The notes under the pieces are model-generated. The model was not told the DNA's origin. It worked only from the letters and a program-made list of their open reading frames with translations, and ran no database searches. Positions 1 through 9,385 of a stretch of 57,843 nucleotides of DNA are shown one piece after another (within the stretch, counting starts at the first letter, position 1; each line of letters starts with the position of its first letter). Position numbers and translations under genes: made by a program. Source of the stretch: Pseudescherichia sp039594205 (GTDB lineage: Bacteria > Pseudomonadota > Gammaproteobacteria > Enterobacterales > Enterobacteriaceae); contig JBCNNW010000015.1 in the NCBI GenBank assembly GCA_039594205.1, positions 1-57,843 on the forward strand. The letters run 5' to 3'.

Positions 1-192
1 CGGGAGTGGCAGGTGCTGGGGCTAATCTATTCCGGCTACAGCAACGAGCAGATTGCCGGCGAGCTGGCAGTCGCCGCCACCACCATCAAGACCCATATCC
101 GTAACCTCTACCAGAAGCTGGGCGTTGCCCACCGTCAGGATGCAGTGCAGCACGCGCAGCAGCTATTGCAGATGATGGGCTATGGGGTCTGA
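1..192 (+). CDS. malT: MalT, maltose regulon activator (3' end only)
   Basis: The window opens inside this gene; the last 63 codons are present and end in TGA. The visible part is a LuxR-type DNA-binding domain: a GYSNEQIAGEL helix, then ATTIKTHIRNLYQKLGV, ending QMMGYGV. This matches the C-terminus of E. coli MalT, the ATP- and maltotriose-dependent activator of maltose/maltodextrin genes. Its place upstream of glpR, convergent with it, is the E. coli order. The STAND ATPase and sensor domains lie outside the window. Confidence 0.95.
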   Translation, partial: REWQVLGLIYSGYSNEQIAGELAVAATTIKTHIRNLYQKLGVAHRQDAVQHAQQLLQMMGYGV

Positions 193-193
193 A

Positions 194-279
194 TTGTAGG
201 CCGGGCAAACGCAGCGCCGCCCGGCATCGCAGTGCCAGCAGAGTAACGCCCGGTGGCGCTTCGCTTACCGGGCCTACAA
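194..279. repeat. REP/BIME palindrome pair between malT and glpR
   Basis: Two oppositely oriented REP units (GTAGGCCGGGCAAACGC... and ...TTCGCTTACCGGGCCTAC) fill the gap between the convergent malT and glpR 3' ends. Such pairs fold into stable hairpins and often protect mRNA 3' ends or bind gyrase. This assignment is from pattern recognition of the palindromes. Confidence 0.85.
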
Positions 280-311
280 ACCATACTGTGCCACCGTAGG
301 TCAGCGTAGTA

Positions 312-1070
312 TTAGCACAGCTCCAGCTGAATATTGTGACTCTTAATCACGTCCAGCACCCCAGCGGGCGGCATCACGTCGGTATAGACCGCATCCACCA
401 TGCTAATGCTGCCCATATTAACCATCGCGTTACGACCATATTTCGAGTGATCTACTACCAGCATTACGTGGCGTGAGTTGTCGATAATTGCCCGCTTGGT
501 GCGCACCTCATGGTAGTCAAACTCCAGCAGCGAGCCGTCGGCGTCGATGCCGCTGATCCCAAGGATGCCGAAGTCGAGGCGGAACTGGGAGATAAAGTCG
601 AGCGTCGCCTCGCCGATAATTCCGCCGTCACGACTGCGCAGCTCGCCTCCGGCCAGAATGATACGGAAATCCTCCTTTACCATCAGCGTGTTGGCGACGT
701 TGAGGTTGTTGGTGACGATGCGCAGGTTGCTGTGATCCAGCAGCGCATGGGCGACCGCCTCCGGCGTGGTACCGATATCAATAAACAGCGTTGCCCCGTC
801 GGGGATCTGGCTGGCGACCTTGCGCGCAATCCGCTCTTTCTCCGCCGTCTGGGTGGCTTTGCGATCGTGCCACGAGGTGTTTACCGAGCTGGAGGGGAGC
901 GCCGCGCCGCCGTGGTGGCGCAGGATCATGTTCTGATCGGCCAGGTCGTTTAAATCGCGGCGGATGGTCTGCGGGCTGACGGCAAACTGCTCCACCAGCT
1001 CTTCAGTACTGACGTAGCCCTGCTTTTTTACCAGCTCGATGATGGCATCGTGGCGCTGTGTCTGTTTCAT
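312..1070 (-). CDS. glpR: GlpR, glycerol-3-phosphate regulon repressor
   Basis: DeoR-family repressor of 252 residues, the E. coli length. The N-terminal winged helix-turn-helix is at about residues 18-42 (VSTEELVEQFAVSPQTIRRD). The rest is the DeoR sensor fold, with DIGTTPEAVA and ILAGGELRSRDGGI as typical phosphosugar-binding stretches. Glycerol-3-phosphate is the inducer in the family prototype. It is the last gene of glpE-glpG-glpR, 18 bp after glpG, and candidate operators for it lie upstream of glpD. The start ATG is preceded by an AGGAAG-like ribosome site. Confidence 0.95.
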   Translation of the reverse strand: MKQTQRHDAIIELVKKQGYVSTEELVEQFAVSPQTIRRDLNDLADQNMILRHHGGAALPSSSVNTSWHDRKATQTAEKERIARKVASQIPDGATLFIDIGTTPEAVAHALLDHSNLRIVTNNLNVANTLMVKEDFRIILAGGELRSRDGGIIGEATLDFISQFRLDFGILGISGIDADGSLLEFDYHEVRTKRAIIDNSRHVMLVVDHSKYGRNAMVNMGSISMVDAVYTDVMPPAGVLDVIKSHNIQLELC

Positions 1071-1088
1071 TGCAATCTTCCTGAGCTT

Positions 1089-1910
1089 TTATGTTCGTTT
1101 TCGCGTATCAACAAACGCCATCGCCACTCCCACGGCCAGGCCGGTGACATGTGCGCCGTTGGCGATAGACATGCCAAACAGATCAAACCAGCCGGCAATT
1201 AACCATATTAAAGAGAAGGCTATCAGGCCTCGCGGCAGATAGACACCGCTTTGCGGATCGCGCTCGCCCCGCAGCCAGGCATAGCCCATCAGCGCATAGA
1301 CCACCCCGGAGAGGCCGCCAAACCACGGACCGCTAAATTTGTGCTGCACATAGCCGCTAAGCAGCGCGCTAATTAACGTGATGACAATCAGCTTGCCGCT
1401 GCCGAGGCGCTTCTCTACCGCCCCGCCGATATACCACCACCAGAGCAGGTTGAAGAGAATGTGCATCACGGAAAAGTGCATCAGCGCGTGGCTGAAGTAG
1501 CGCCAGAGATCGAACCGCAGGGAGGGATCGAAAGGCCACGCCAGCCAGACCATAACAATCTGATCGCCGAGGGCGCTCATCAGAATAAACACCAGCACGC
1601 AGAGCAGCGCGACGATCAGCGTTACCAGCCCGGCCCGCTCGCGCAGGGTGGCGATAAAGGGGTAACGGCGATAGTGCAGGCCGCTATCAATCTGTCCTGA
1701 TTGCCAGCTGGCCGCCAGGTAGCGCGGATCTTCCGGATTTTGCTGGAAGCGCGCCAGCTCCTCGCGCACACGCCCGGCCTGGCTCTCATCTGCCAGCCAG
1801 ACGTCGCTGGTCTCGTGGTGCTGAATAGTCAAAACAACGCCCTGGGTCTGCATATAGTCAACAAACGCCTGGGCGACGCGCGGGTTAGCAAAGGAGGTGA
1901 TCATCAACAT
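1089..1910 (-). CDS. glpG: GlpG, rhomboid intramembrane serine protease
   Basis: Inner-membrane rhomboid protease. A cytosolic N-terminal domain (about residues 1-75) precedes six hydrophobic segments. The catalytic serine is in GGLSGVVYALMGY (about residue 201) and the histidine in ANGAHVTGLAVG (about 254). The HALMHFSVMHILFNLLWWW segment carries the conserved H/N oxyanion residues. I chose the ATG at 1908-1910 (protein begins MLMITSFANPRVAQAF) because it matches E. coli. A GTG seven codons upstream would add MEKATAS. It lies in the glpEGR operon, but its proteolytic role is not obviously tied to glycerol metabolism. Confidence 0.93.
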   Translation of the reverse strand: MLMITSFANPRVAQAFVDYMQTQGVVLTIQHHETSDVWLADESQAGRVREELARFQQNPEDPRYLAASWQSGQIDSGLHYRRYPFIATLRERAGLVTLIVALLCVLVFILMSALGDQIVMVWLAWPFDPSLRFDLWRYFSHALMHFSVMHILFNLLWWWYIGGAVEKRLGSGKLIVITLISALLSGYVQHKFSGPWFGGLSGVVYALMGYAWLRGERDPQSGVYLPRGLIAFSLIWLIAGWFDLFGMSIANGAHVTGLAVGVAMAFVDTRKRT

Positions 1911-1969
1911 GCTGGCGGTCGCTTTTTCCACACAAAAGAGGGCAGTATAGCGGGTTATTGCTCCGCTGA

Positions 1970-2299
1970 CTAAAGCGTACCGTGAGCCACTTCCGCCGGG
2001 AAGTGACGGTGCCAGGCGTCAAAGCCGCCGTCGACGCTGTAGACCTGGTCAAAGCCCTGCTGCAACAGGTACTGGGCCGCCCCTTTGCTGCTGTTGCCGT
2101 GGTAGCACATCACCATCACCGGCGTATCAAAGTCGTTCTGCTGCATAAAGGTGCCCAGCGTATCATTGGTCAGATGAAACGCGCCGGGAGTGTGGCCCAT
2201 GGCGTAACTTTGCGGATCGCGAATATCGACCAGCACCGCCAGCTTCTGCTGCATCTTCTGGTGGGCCTCTTCTACATTAATACATTCAAACTGATCCAT
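1970..2299 (-). CDS. glpE: GlpE, single-domain thiosulfate sulfurtransferase (rhodanese)
   Basis: Small rhodanese of 109 residues (E. coli 108) that moves sulfur from thiosulfate to cyanide or thiols in the cytoplasm. The active-site loop is MVMCYHGNSSKG, with the persulfide-forming cysteine at about residue 65. The CH2A-like DIRDPQSYAMGH motif is near residue 25. The start is set at MDQFECINV, as in E. coli, rather than 16 codons upstream. It is first in glpEGR, divergent from glpD across a 204-bp gap. Confidence 0.94.
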   Translation of the reverse strand: MDQFECINVEEAHQKMQQKLAVLVDIRDPQSYAMGHTPGAFHLTNDTLGTFMQQNDFDTPVMVMCYHGNSSKGAAQYLLQQGFDQVYSVDGGFDAWHRHFPAEVAHGTL

Positions 2300-2425
2300 T
2301 GCGCTCTCATCTATGTTGGGTATGCGTTGGGTATGCACGTTATGCATTCTCTCTCTAATTTTACGTCGTTACGCCAGCTAAACGCCATTATGTTATGCGT
2401 ATCACTCTAAATTGTTTTTTTGATG

Positions 2426-2454
2426 TTACCAAAAGCGCGTTCGTTTGCTATTAT
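2426..2454 (+). promoter_or_regulatory. glpD promoter
   Basis: A -35-like TTACCA (2426-2431) and -10 TATTAT (2449-2454) are separated by 17 bp, upstream of glpD. The element aligns with the E. coli glpD promoter as I remember it. It is inferred from sequence only. Confidence 0.65.
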
Positions 2455-2488
2455 GAGCGATATCGAACATTTTTGAGCTTTTACGAAA
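2451..2488 (+). promoter_or_regulatory. GlpR operators overlapping glpD promoter
   Basis: The stretch ATGAGCGATATCGAACAT followed by TTTTGAGCTTTTACGAAAG resembles the tandem GlpR sites of E. coli glpD (half-sites related to TTCG/CGAA with flanking AT-rich ends). The position, from the -10 into the transcribed region, fits repression by blocking RNA polymerase. Exact operator edges are not resolved by eye. Confidence 0.6.
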
Positions 2489-2503
2489 GTGCATGAGGTG
2501 AGC

Positions 2504-4009
2504 ATGGAAACCAAAGATCTGATTGTGATAGGTGGGGGCATCAACGGTGCCGGTATCGCGGCAGACGCCGCCGGGCGTGGTCTCTCCGTGCTCATGCTGG
2601 AGGCAAACGATCTGGCCTGCGCCACCTCTTCGGCCAGCTCTAAACTGATCCACGGTGGCCTGCGCTATCTGGAGCACTACGAGTTTCGCCTAGTGAGCGA
2701 GGCGCTGGCGGAGCGTGAGGTACTGCTGCAGATGGCCCCGCACATCGCCTTCCCGATGCGTTTTCGCCTGCCGCACCGTCCGCACCTGCGTCCGGCGTGG
2801 ATGATCCGCATCGGCCTGTTTATGTACGACCACCTGGGCAAACGTACCAGCCTGCCCGGCTCTACCAGTTTGCGTTTTGGCTCAGAGTCAGTGCTGAAGC
2901 CGGAGATCGTGCGCGGATTCGAATATTCTGACTGCTGGGTCGACGATGCGCGTCTGGTGCTGGCGAATGCGCAGATGGTTGTGCGTAAAGGCGGTGAGGT
3001 GTTAACCCGTACCCGCGCGACCTCGGCACGCCGCGAAAACGGTCTGTGGATCGTGGAAGCCGAAGACATTGATAGCGGCGAGAAATACCGCTGGCAGGCG
3101 CGCGGCCTGGTGAACGCCACCGGCCCGTGGGTGAAGCAGTTCTTTGACGAGGGGATGCAGCTACCATCCCCGTATGGCATCCGCCTGATCAAAGGCAGCC
3201 ATATCGTAGTGCCGCGCGTGCACTCGCAGAAGCAGGCCTATATTCTGCAAAACGAAGATAAGCGTATCGTGTTTGTGATCCCGTGGATGGACGAGTTCTC
3301 TATTATCGGCACCACCGACGTGGAGTATAAAGGCGATGCGAAGCACGTTGAGATCGACGAAGGTGAGATTAACTACCTGCTGAAGGTCTATAACGCGCAC
3401 TTTAAAAAGCCGCTGACCCGGGACGATATTGTCTGGACCTACTCCGGCGTGCGTCCGCTGTGCGACGATGAGTCCGACTCACCGCAGGCCATTACCCGCG
3501 ACTATACCCTCGATATTCGTGATGACGAGGGCAAAGCACCTCTGCTCTCCGTCTTCGGCGGCAAGCTGACAACCTACCGCAAGCTGGCCGAACACGCGCT
3601 GGAGAAGCTGACGCCGTACTATAGCGGCATCGGTCCGGCGTGGACGAAAGAGTGCGTCCTGCCCGGAGGCGGTATTGCTGGCGACCGTGACGACTACGCG
3701 GCGAAGCTGCGCCGTCGCTATCCTTTTATCAGCGAGCCGCTGGCACGCCACTACGCCCGCACCTACGGCAGCAACAGCGAGCTGATCCTTGCCGATACGA
3801 CGTCGCTTGAGGAGCTGGGGGAGAACTTCGGTCATGAGTTCTACGAGGCCGAGCTGCGCTATCTGGTAGAGCATGAGTGGGTACGCCGTCTCGACGATGC
3901 CATCTGGCGTCGGACCAAAGCGGGCATGTGGCTGAACGCGGAGCAGCAGTCGCGCGTGGCGCAGTGGCTGGCTAGCTGGGCGAAACGGGAGCTTTCGCTG
4001 GCATCGTGA
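2504..4009 (+). CDS. glpD: GlpD, aerobic glycerol-3-phosphate dehydrogenase
   Basis: FAD-dependent membrane-associated enzyme that oxidises sn-glycerol-3-phosphate to dihydroxyacetone phosphate and passes electrons to ubiquinone. The 501 residues equal E. coli. The N-terminal dinucleotide fold is IVIGGGINGAG (about 7-17), followed by the conserved SSASSKLIHGGLRYLE. Substrate-site arginines lie in RPLCDDE and the C-terminal cap is intact. The start METKD was preferred to an ATG five codons upstream because GAGGTGAGC lies just before it and E. coli starts there. It is monocistronic and divergent from glpEGR. Confidence 0.97.
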   Translation: METKDLIVIGGGINGAGIAADAAGRGLSVLMLEANDLACATSSASSKLIHGGLRYLEHYEFRLVSEALAEREVLLQMAPHIAFPMRFRLPHRPHLRPAWMIRIGLFMYDHLGKRTSLPGSTSLRFGSESVLKPEIVRGFEYSDCWVDDARLVLANAQMVVRKGGEVLTRTRATSARRENGLWIVEAEDIDSGEKYRWQARGLVNATGPWVKQFFDEGMQLPSPYGIRLIKGSHIVVPRVHSQKQAYILQNEDKRIVFVIPWMDEFSIIGTTDVEYKGDAKHVEIDEGEINYLLKVYNAHFKKPLTRDDIVWTYSGVRPLCDDESDSPQAITRDYTLDIRDDEGKAPLLSVFGGKLTTYRKLAEHALEKLTPYYSGIGPAWTKECVLPGGGIAGDRDDYAAKLRRRYPFISEPLARHYARTYGSNSELILADTTSLEELGENFGHEFYEAELRYLVEHEWVRRLDDAIWRRTKAGMWLNAEQQSRVAQWLASWAKRELSLAS

Positions 4010-4020
4010 TTGATATAGAA

Positions 4021-4086
4021 ACGCCGGGCGGCACTGCGTTTGCCCGGCCTACGTCCAGGCCCGGTAAGCATAGCGCCACCGGGCAT
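4021..4086. repeat. REP/BIME pair between glpD and glgP
   Basis: Two inverted REP units (CGCCGGGCGGCACTGCGTTT... and ...CCCGGTAAGCATAGCGCCAC) sit between the convergent glpD and glgP 3' ends. No other terminator was seen here. Confidence 0.85.
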
Positions 4087-4094
4087 TTTATTTT

Positions 4095-6542
4095 TTAAAG
4101 GCGTATCGGCTTAATATCCCAGATCTTATCCGCGTACTCTTTGATTGTTCTGTCAGATGAGAAGTAGCCCATATTGGCGATGTTATGCATCGCTTTTATC
4201 GTCCACTCCTCCGGCTGGCGATAAAGCTCATCCACCCTGTCCTGACAGTCCACGTAGCTACGGAAATCTGCCAGCACCTGATAGTGATCGCCGAAGTTAA
4301 GCAGGGAATCCACCAGATCGCGGTAGCGGCCCGGCTCATCACGGTTAAACACGCCGGTAGCGATCTGCGTCAGGACGCTGTTCAGCTCTTCATCTTTATC
4401 ATAGTAGTCGCGCGGCTTATAGCCTTGACGACGCAGCGTCTCAACCTCATCCGCCGTATTACCAAAGATAAAGATATTGTCGTCACCCACGTGCTCCAGC
4501 ATCTCGACGTTTGCGCCATCCAGCGTGCCGATGGTCAGCGCACCGTTGAGGGCAAACTTCATGTTGCTGGTACCGGAAGCCTCCGTTCCTGCCAGCGAAA
4601 TCTGCTCAGAGAGATCCGCTGCCGGAATGATCAGCTGTGCCAGGCTGACGCTGTAGTTCGGAATAAACACTACTTTCAGCTTGTCACCAATCTGCGGATC
4701 GTTATTGATCACCTTCGCTACATCGTTGATCAGATGAATAATATGCTTCGCCATGTAGTAGGCCGAGGCCGCCTTACCGGCAAAGATATTAACGCGTGGC
4801 ACCCAGTCCGCGTCCGGGTCGGCCTTGATGCGGTTATAGCGGGCAATGACGTGCAGGACGTTCATCAGCTGACGCTTGTACTCATGGATACGCTTGATCT
4901 GCACGTCGAACAGCGCCTTCGGGTTCACCACCACGTTAAGCTGCTGGCCGATGTAGAGCGCAAGGCGCTTTTTATTGTCCAGCTTCGCCTGACGCACGGC
5001 CTGGTTCACCAGCGGATAGTCGATATGCTGTTCCAGCTCGCCAAGCTGGCTGAGGTCGGTTCGCCAGGTACGCCCAATATGCTCGTCAAGCACATCCGAC
5101 AGCGAGGGGTTGGCCAGCGCCAGCCAGCGCCTCGGGGTGACGCCGTTGGTAACGTTGGTAAAGCGCCCAGGGAATATCGTCGCAAAATCCGCGAACAGCG
5201 ACTGCACCATCAGATTCGAGTGCAGTTCAGAGACGCCGTTGACCTTGTGGCTGGCAACAACCGCCAGCCAGGCCATGCGCACCCGGCGGCCGTTGGACTC
5301 GTCAATGATCGAGACGCGGCTTAGTAGCCCGGTATCATTCGGGTACTGCTCCTGCACGGTCTTCAGGAAGTAGTCGTTGATCTCAAAGATGACCTGCAGA
5401 TGGCGCGGCAGGATTTTGCCCAGCATGTCTACCGGCCAGGTCTCCAGCGCCTCGCTCATCAGCGTGTGGTTGGTATAGGAGAAGATCTGGCAGGTGGCCT
5501 CAAAGGCATCATCCCAGGTGAACTTATGCTCGTCTATCAGCAGACGCATCAGCTCAGGGATCCCGAGCACCGGATGGGTATCGTTGAGGTGAATAGCAAC
5601 CTTATCCGCGAGATTGGCATAGGTCTTATGCAGCTGGAAATGGCGGTTAAGGATATCCTGCACCGTCGCCGAGACCAGGAAATACTCCTGGCGCAGGCGC
5701 AGCTCACGACCTGAGTAGGTGGAGTCATCCGGATAGAGCACGCGGGAGACGTTTTCCGAGTGGTTTTTATCTTCCACCGCGGCAAAGTAGTCGCCCTGAT
5801 TAAATTTACCGAGGTTAATCTCGCTACTGGCCTGGGCGTTCCACAGCCGCAGCGTATTGGTGGCATCGGTATCAAAGCCAGGGATGATCTGATCGTAAGC
5901 CACCGCCAGGATCTCTTCGGTCTCCACCCAGCGGGTCTTTTTCCCCTCCTGCTGGATGCGGCCGCCGAACCGCACCTTGTAACGGGTGTTGTGGCGCTTG
6001 AACTCCCACGGGTTGCCATACTCCAGCCAGTAGTCCGGGGACTCTTTCTGACGACCATCAACAATGTTCTGCTTGAACATGCCATAGTCGTAGCGGATGC
6101 CGTAGCCGCGTCCCGGCAGACCAAGCGTCGCCAGTGAGTCAAGGAAGCAGGCGGCCAGACGCCCCAGGCCACCGTTGCCAAGGCCGGGGTCATTCTCTTC
6201 GTCGATCAGCTCTTCAAGATCCAGCCCCATCTCCTCCAGCGCGTTTTTAACGTCGCCGTAGATGCCCAGCGCCAGCAGGGCATTAGAGAGGGTGCGGCCA
6301 ATCAGAAACTCCATCGACAGGTAGTAGACCTGACGCGTCTCCTGAGAGAGCTGAGCGCGGTTTGAGCGCAGCCAGCGCTCAACCAGGCGGTCACGTACGG
6401 CAAACAGGGTGGCGTTAAGCCACTCATGCTTATTGGCAATAACCGGATCTTTACCAATGGTAAACATCAGCTTATAGGCTATAGAGTGCTTTAACGCCTC
6501 GACGCTGAGTGTCGGTGATGTATAGGTAAAGGGTGCATTCAT
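4095..6542 (-). CDS. glgP: GlgP, glycogen phosphorylase
   Basis: Glucosyltransferase family 35 enzyme that releases glucose-1-phosphate from glycogen by phosphorolysis in the cytoplasm. It has 815 residues, as in E. coli. The pyridoxal-phosphate lysine is in EASGTSNMKFALNGA (about residue 660). GNGGLGRLAACFLDSLATL is the family's N-domain signature, and the C-terminal RPEEWT/FSSDRTIKEYA region is complete. It is last in glgBXCAP, 18 bp after glgA. Confidence 0.97.
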   Translation of the reverse strand: MNAPFTYTSPTLSVEALKHSIAYKLMFTIGKDPVIANKHEWLNATLFAVRDRLVERWLRSNRAQLSQETRQVYYLSMEFLIGRTLSNALLALGIYGDVKNALEEMGLDLEELIDEENDPGLGNGGLGRLAACFLDSLATLGLPGRGYGIRYDYGMFKQNIVDGRQKESPDYWLEYGNPWEFKRHNTRYKVRFGGRIQQEGKKTRWVETEEILAVAYDQIIPGFDTDATNTLRLWNAQASSEINLGKFNQGDYFAAVEDKNHSENVSRVLYPDDSTYSGRELRLRQEYFLVSATVQDILNRHFQLHKTYANLADKVAIHLNDTHPVLGIPELMRLLIDEHKFTWDDAFEATCQIFSYTNHTLMSEALETWPVDMLGKILPRHLQVIFEINDYFLKTVQEQYPNDTGLLSRVSIIDESNGRRVRMAWLAVVASHKVNGVSELHSNLMVQSLFADFATIFPGRFTNVTNGVTPRRWLALANPSLSDVLDEHIGRTWRTDLSQLGELEQHIDYPLVNQAVRQAKLDNKKRLALYIGQQLNVVVNPKALFDVQIKRIHEYKRQLMNVLHVIARYNRIKADPDADWVPRVNIFAGKAASAYYMAKHIIHLINDVAKVINNDPQIGDKLKVVFIPNYSVSLAQLIIPAADLSEQISLAGTEASGTSNMKFALNGALTIGTLDGANVEMLEHVGDDNIFIFGNTADEVETLRRQGYKPRDYYDKDEELNSVLTQIATGVFNRDEPGRYRDLVDSLLNFGDHYQVLADFRSYVDCQDRVDELYRQPEEWTIKAMHNIANMGYFSSDRTIKEYADKIWDIKPIRL

Positions 6543-6561
6543 AAACGTGATTCCTGGTGCT

Positions 6562-7995
6562 CTACTTCAACCGATAATAGAGATCCCGATAGGACTGAGC
6601 GGCAACCTGCCAGCTAAAATCCATGTTCATCGCCTGACGCTGAACAAAGCGCCACAGCGAAGGCCGGGACCACAGCACAAACGCACGCCTTATCGCTCTG
6701 AGCAGCGACCAGGCGTTGCTGTCTTCAAACACAAACCCGCTGGCAATACCGTCCGCCAGGTTCTCTAGTGAGCTGTCGGATACGGTGTCAGCCAGCCCAC
6801 CGGTACGCCGCACCAGCGGCAGCGTGCCGTATTTCAAGCCGTAGAGCTGCGTCAGGCCGCACGGTTCAAAACGGCTCGGCACCAGAATCACGTCCGCGCC
6901 GCCCATAATGCGGTGCGAGAAGGCTTCGTGATAGCCAATTTGAACCCCAACCTGCCCCGGATGCTCGGCAGCAGCGGCCAGGAAGCCCTCCTGCAGCACC
7001 GGATCGCCTGCGCCCAGCAGGGCCAGCTGTCCACCCTGCTCAAGCAGGCCTGGCAGCGCCTCAAGCACCAGATCCAGCCCTTTCTGGCTGGTCAGGCGGC
7101 TGACCACGGCGAAAAGCGGGATCTTCTCATCCACCTTCAGCCCCATGGCAATTTGCAGCTGGCGCTTGTTTTCCGCCTTGTCTTCCAGCGAGTCGCGGGT
7201 AAAACGCGACGCCAGCAGCAGGTCGGTCTCTGGATCCCAGATCTGCTCATCAACGCCGTTGAGGATCCCCGAGAGGCGGCCCTCAGCGTGGCGCTGGCGC
7301 AGCAGCCCTTCCATGCCGTAAGCAAACTGCGGCTCCGTAATCTCCCGCGCGTAGGTCGGGCTGACGGCCGTAATATGGTCGGCAAAAAAGAGTCCTGCCT
7401 TTAAAAACGAGATCTGGCCGTTGAACTCTACGCCATTAACATTAAAGAAAGACCATGGCAGATCTATTTCACTCATGTGATGAGCATAAAACATACCCTG
7501 GTAGGCTAAATTATGCACGGTAAATACGGACTTCGCCGGATGGCCCCGGGCGGCAAGGTAGGCGGGTGTCAGCCCGGCATGCCAGTCGTGGGCGTGGACA
7601 ATATCCGGACGCCAGAACGGATCGAGACCGCAGGCCATCTCGCTGCCGACCCAACCGAGCAGGGCGAAACGCAGCACGTTGTCGGTATAGGCAAACAGGT
7701 TAGTGTCGTGATACGGGCTGCCGGGACGGTCATAGAGGTGTGGGGCATCAATCAGATAGATGCCAACGCCGTTATAGTGGCCATACAGCAGCGTGATATG
7801 CCCGGCAAACGTCTCGCGGCGGGACACCACTTTTGCATCAGTAATACCGCGCCGAATATCAGGAAATGCCGGCAGCAGTACGCGAGTATCAACACCACCG
7901 GCTATTTGCGCCGCAGGGAGTGCACCAAGGACATCTGCCAGACCACCGGTCTTGAGCAACGGGAACATCTCAGAACATACATGTAAAACCTGCAT
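6562..7995 (-). CDS. glgA: GlgA, glycogen synthase
   Basis: ADP-glucose-dependent glycogen synthase, glycosyltransferase family 5, 477 residues (E. coli 477). The ADP-glucose-binding K-T-G-G-L motif is at residues 15-19. HDWHAGL marks the acceptor side, and the C-terminal SRFEPCGLTQLYGLKYG carries the conserved catalytic glutamate. It extends alpha-1,4 chains that GlgB then branches. It lies 92 bp after glgC and 18 bp before glgP. Confidence 0.97.
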   Translation of the reverse strand: MQVLHVCSEMFPLLKTGGLADVLGALPAAQIAGGVDTRVLLPAFPDIRRGITDAKVVSRRETFAGHITLLYGHYNGVGIYLIDAPHLYDRPGSPYHDTNLFAYTDNVLRFALLGWVGSEMACGLDPFWRPDIVHAHDWHAGLTPAYLAARGHPAKSVFTVHNLAYQGMFYAHHMSEIDLPWSFFNVNGVEFNGQISFLKAGLFFADHITAVSPTYAREITEPQFAYGMEGLLRQRHAEGRLSGILNGVDEQIWDPETDLLLASRFTRDSLEDKAENKRQLQIAMGLKVDEKIPLFAVVSRLTSQKGLDLVLEALPGLLEQGGQLALLGAGDPVLQEGFLAAAAEHPGQVGVQIGYHEAFSHRIMGGADVILVPSRFEPCGLTQLYGLKYGTLPLVRRTGGLADTVSDSSLENLADGIASGFVFEDSNAWSLLRAIRRAFVLWSRPSLWRFVQRQAMNMDFSWQVAAQSYRDLYYRLK

Positions 7996-8087
7996 TCTCG
8001 CTCCTGTTAAAAACCGCTACCGTATGCGAGCGGTAGCGGTAAACCAGCGCGCGGACCCCTTCCGCGCAAGGTTATGATTTGATGCCG

Positions 8088-9371
8088 TCACTCTTTTAAT
8101 TTGCTTAACATCTCACGCGTGACCAGCACAATGCCTTCTTCCGAACGGTAGAACCGGCGCGCATCCTCTTCTGCGTTTTCACCAATGACCATGCCCTCAG
8201 GTATTTTGCAGGCGCGGTCGATAACGCAGCGGCGCAGGCGGCAAGAACGTCCTACCCAAACATCCGGCAGCAGAACCGACGAGTCGATATTGCAGAATGA
8301 GTTAACGCGCACGCGCGGGAACAGCACCGACTGCACCACCACCGAACCGGAGATAATGCAGCCCCCCGACACCAGCGAATTAAGCGTCATTCCATGGCTA
8401 CCCGATCTATCCTGTACAAATTTAGCAGGCGGTAGCGATTCCATGTGGGTTCGGATAGGCCAATTTTGATCGTACATATCCAATTCGGGCGTTACGGAGG
8501 CAAGATCGAGGTTAGCTTTCCAGTACGCCTCCAGAGTTCCCACGTCGCGCCAGTAAGGCTCGGCGTCTGGATCCGACTGCACGCAAGAGTGCGGAAACGC
8601 ATGGGCAAAGGCCTCGCCGGCTTTCGTCACTTTCGGGATAATATCCTTACCGAAATCGTGATTAGAGGTCTCATCTTTGTCATCCTCTTCAAGCAGCGTA
8701 TAGAGATACTCTGCGTCGAAAATATAGATCCCCATGCTAGCCAGAGATTTGGTGTCATCCCCTGGCATTGTCGGCGGATTAGCAGGCTTCTCAACGAAAT
8801 CGATTACTTTTTCGTTTTCATCTACCGCCATAACGCCGAACGCCGTTGCTTCTGCTTTTGGTACCGGCAGGCAGGCAACGGTGCAGCGTGCGCCCTTCTC
8901 AACGTGATCGATCAGCATGCGCGAGTAGTCCTGCTTATAGATGTGATCGCCCGCAAGGATGACAACATACTCCGCGTTGTAGCGACGGATGACGTCGAGG
9001 TTCTGGGTGACCGCATCCGCCGTACCGCGGTACCAGTTTTCACCGTGCACGCGCTGCTGAGCAGGGAGAAGATCAACAAACTCGTTCATCTCTTCGCTAA
9101 AGAAGGACCAGCCGCGCTGGATATGCTGCACCAGGGTGTGCGACTGATACTGGGTGATCACACCGATACGGCGAATACCGGAGTTGATGCAGTTGGAGAG
9201 CGCAAAATCAATGATACGGAACTTGCCGCCAAAGTGTACCGCAGGCTTGGCGCGTGTGGTGGTCAAGTCTTTGAGACGCGTGCCGCGCCCTCCCGCCAGG
9301 ATCAGGGCTACAGATTTTAATGGGAGCTGGCGCGCTAACATTAGCGGATCGTTGTTATCTAATCTAACCAT
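8088..9371 (-). CDS. glgC: GlgC, ADP-glucose pyrophosphorylase
   Basis: Makes ADP-glucose from ATP and glucose-1-phosphate, the committed step of glycogen synthesis. It is a nucleotidyltransferase with AGGRGTRL at residues 26-33, GTADAVTQN and the GDHIYKQDY metal site, then a C-terminal left-handed beta-helix. It has 427 residues (E. coli 431). The start at MVRLDNND is supported by AAAAAAGGAGTTCATC just upstream; an ATG 12 codons earlier has no such site. It starts 14 bp after glgX ends. Confidence 0.96.
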   Translation of the reverse strand: MVRLDNNDPLMLARQLPLKSVALILAGGRGTRLKDLTTTRAKPAVHFGGKFRIIDFALSNCINSGIRRIGVITQYQSHTLVQHIQRGWSFFSEEMNEFVDLLPAQQRVHGENWYRGTADAVTQNLDVIRRYNAEYVVILAGDHIYKQDYSRMLIDHVEKGARCTVACLPVPKAEATAFGVMAVDENEKVIDFVEKPANPPTMPGDDTKSLASMGIYIFDAEYLYTLLEEDDKDETSNHDFGKDIIPKVTKAGEAFAHAFPHSCVQSDPDAEPYWRDVGTLEAYWKANLDLASVTPELDMYDQNWPIRTHMESLPPAKFVQDRSGSHGMTLNSLVSGGCIISGSVVVQSVLFPRVRVNSFCNIDSSVLLPDVWVGRSCRLRRCVIDRACKIPEGMVIGENAEEDARRFYRSEEGIVLVTREMLSKLKE

Positions 9372-9385
9372 GATGAACTCCTTTT

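Noticed and set aside
4185..5324. Long plus-strand ORF (379 codons) antisense to glgP
   Set aside because: Lies wholly opposite a well-conserved gene, has no recognisable domain, and is the usual shadow of GC-rich coding sequence.
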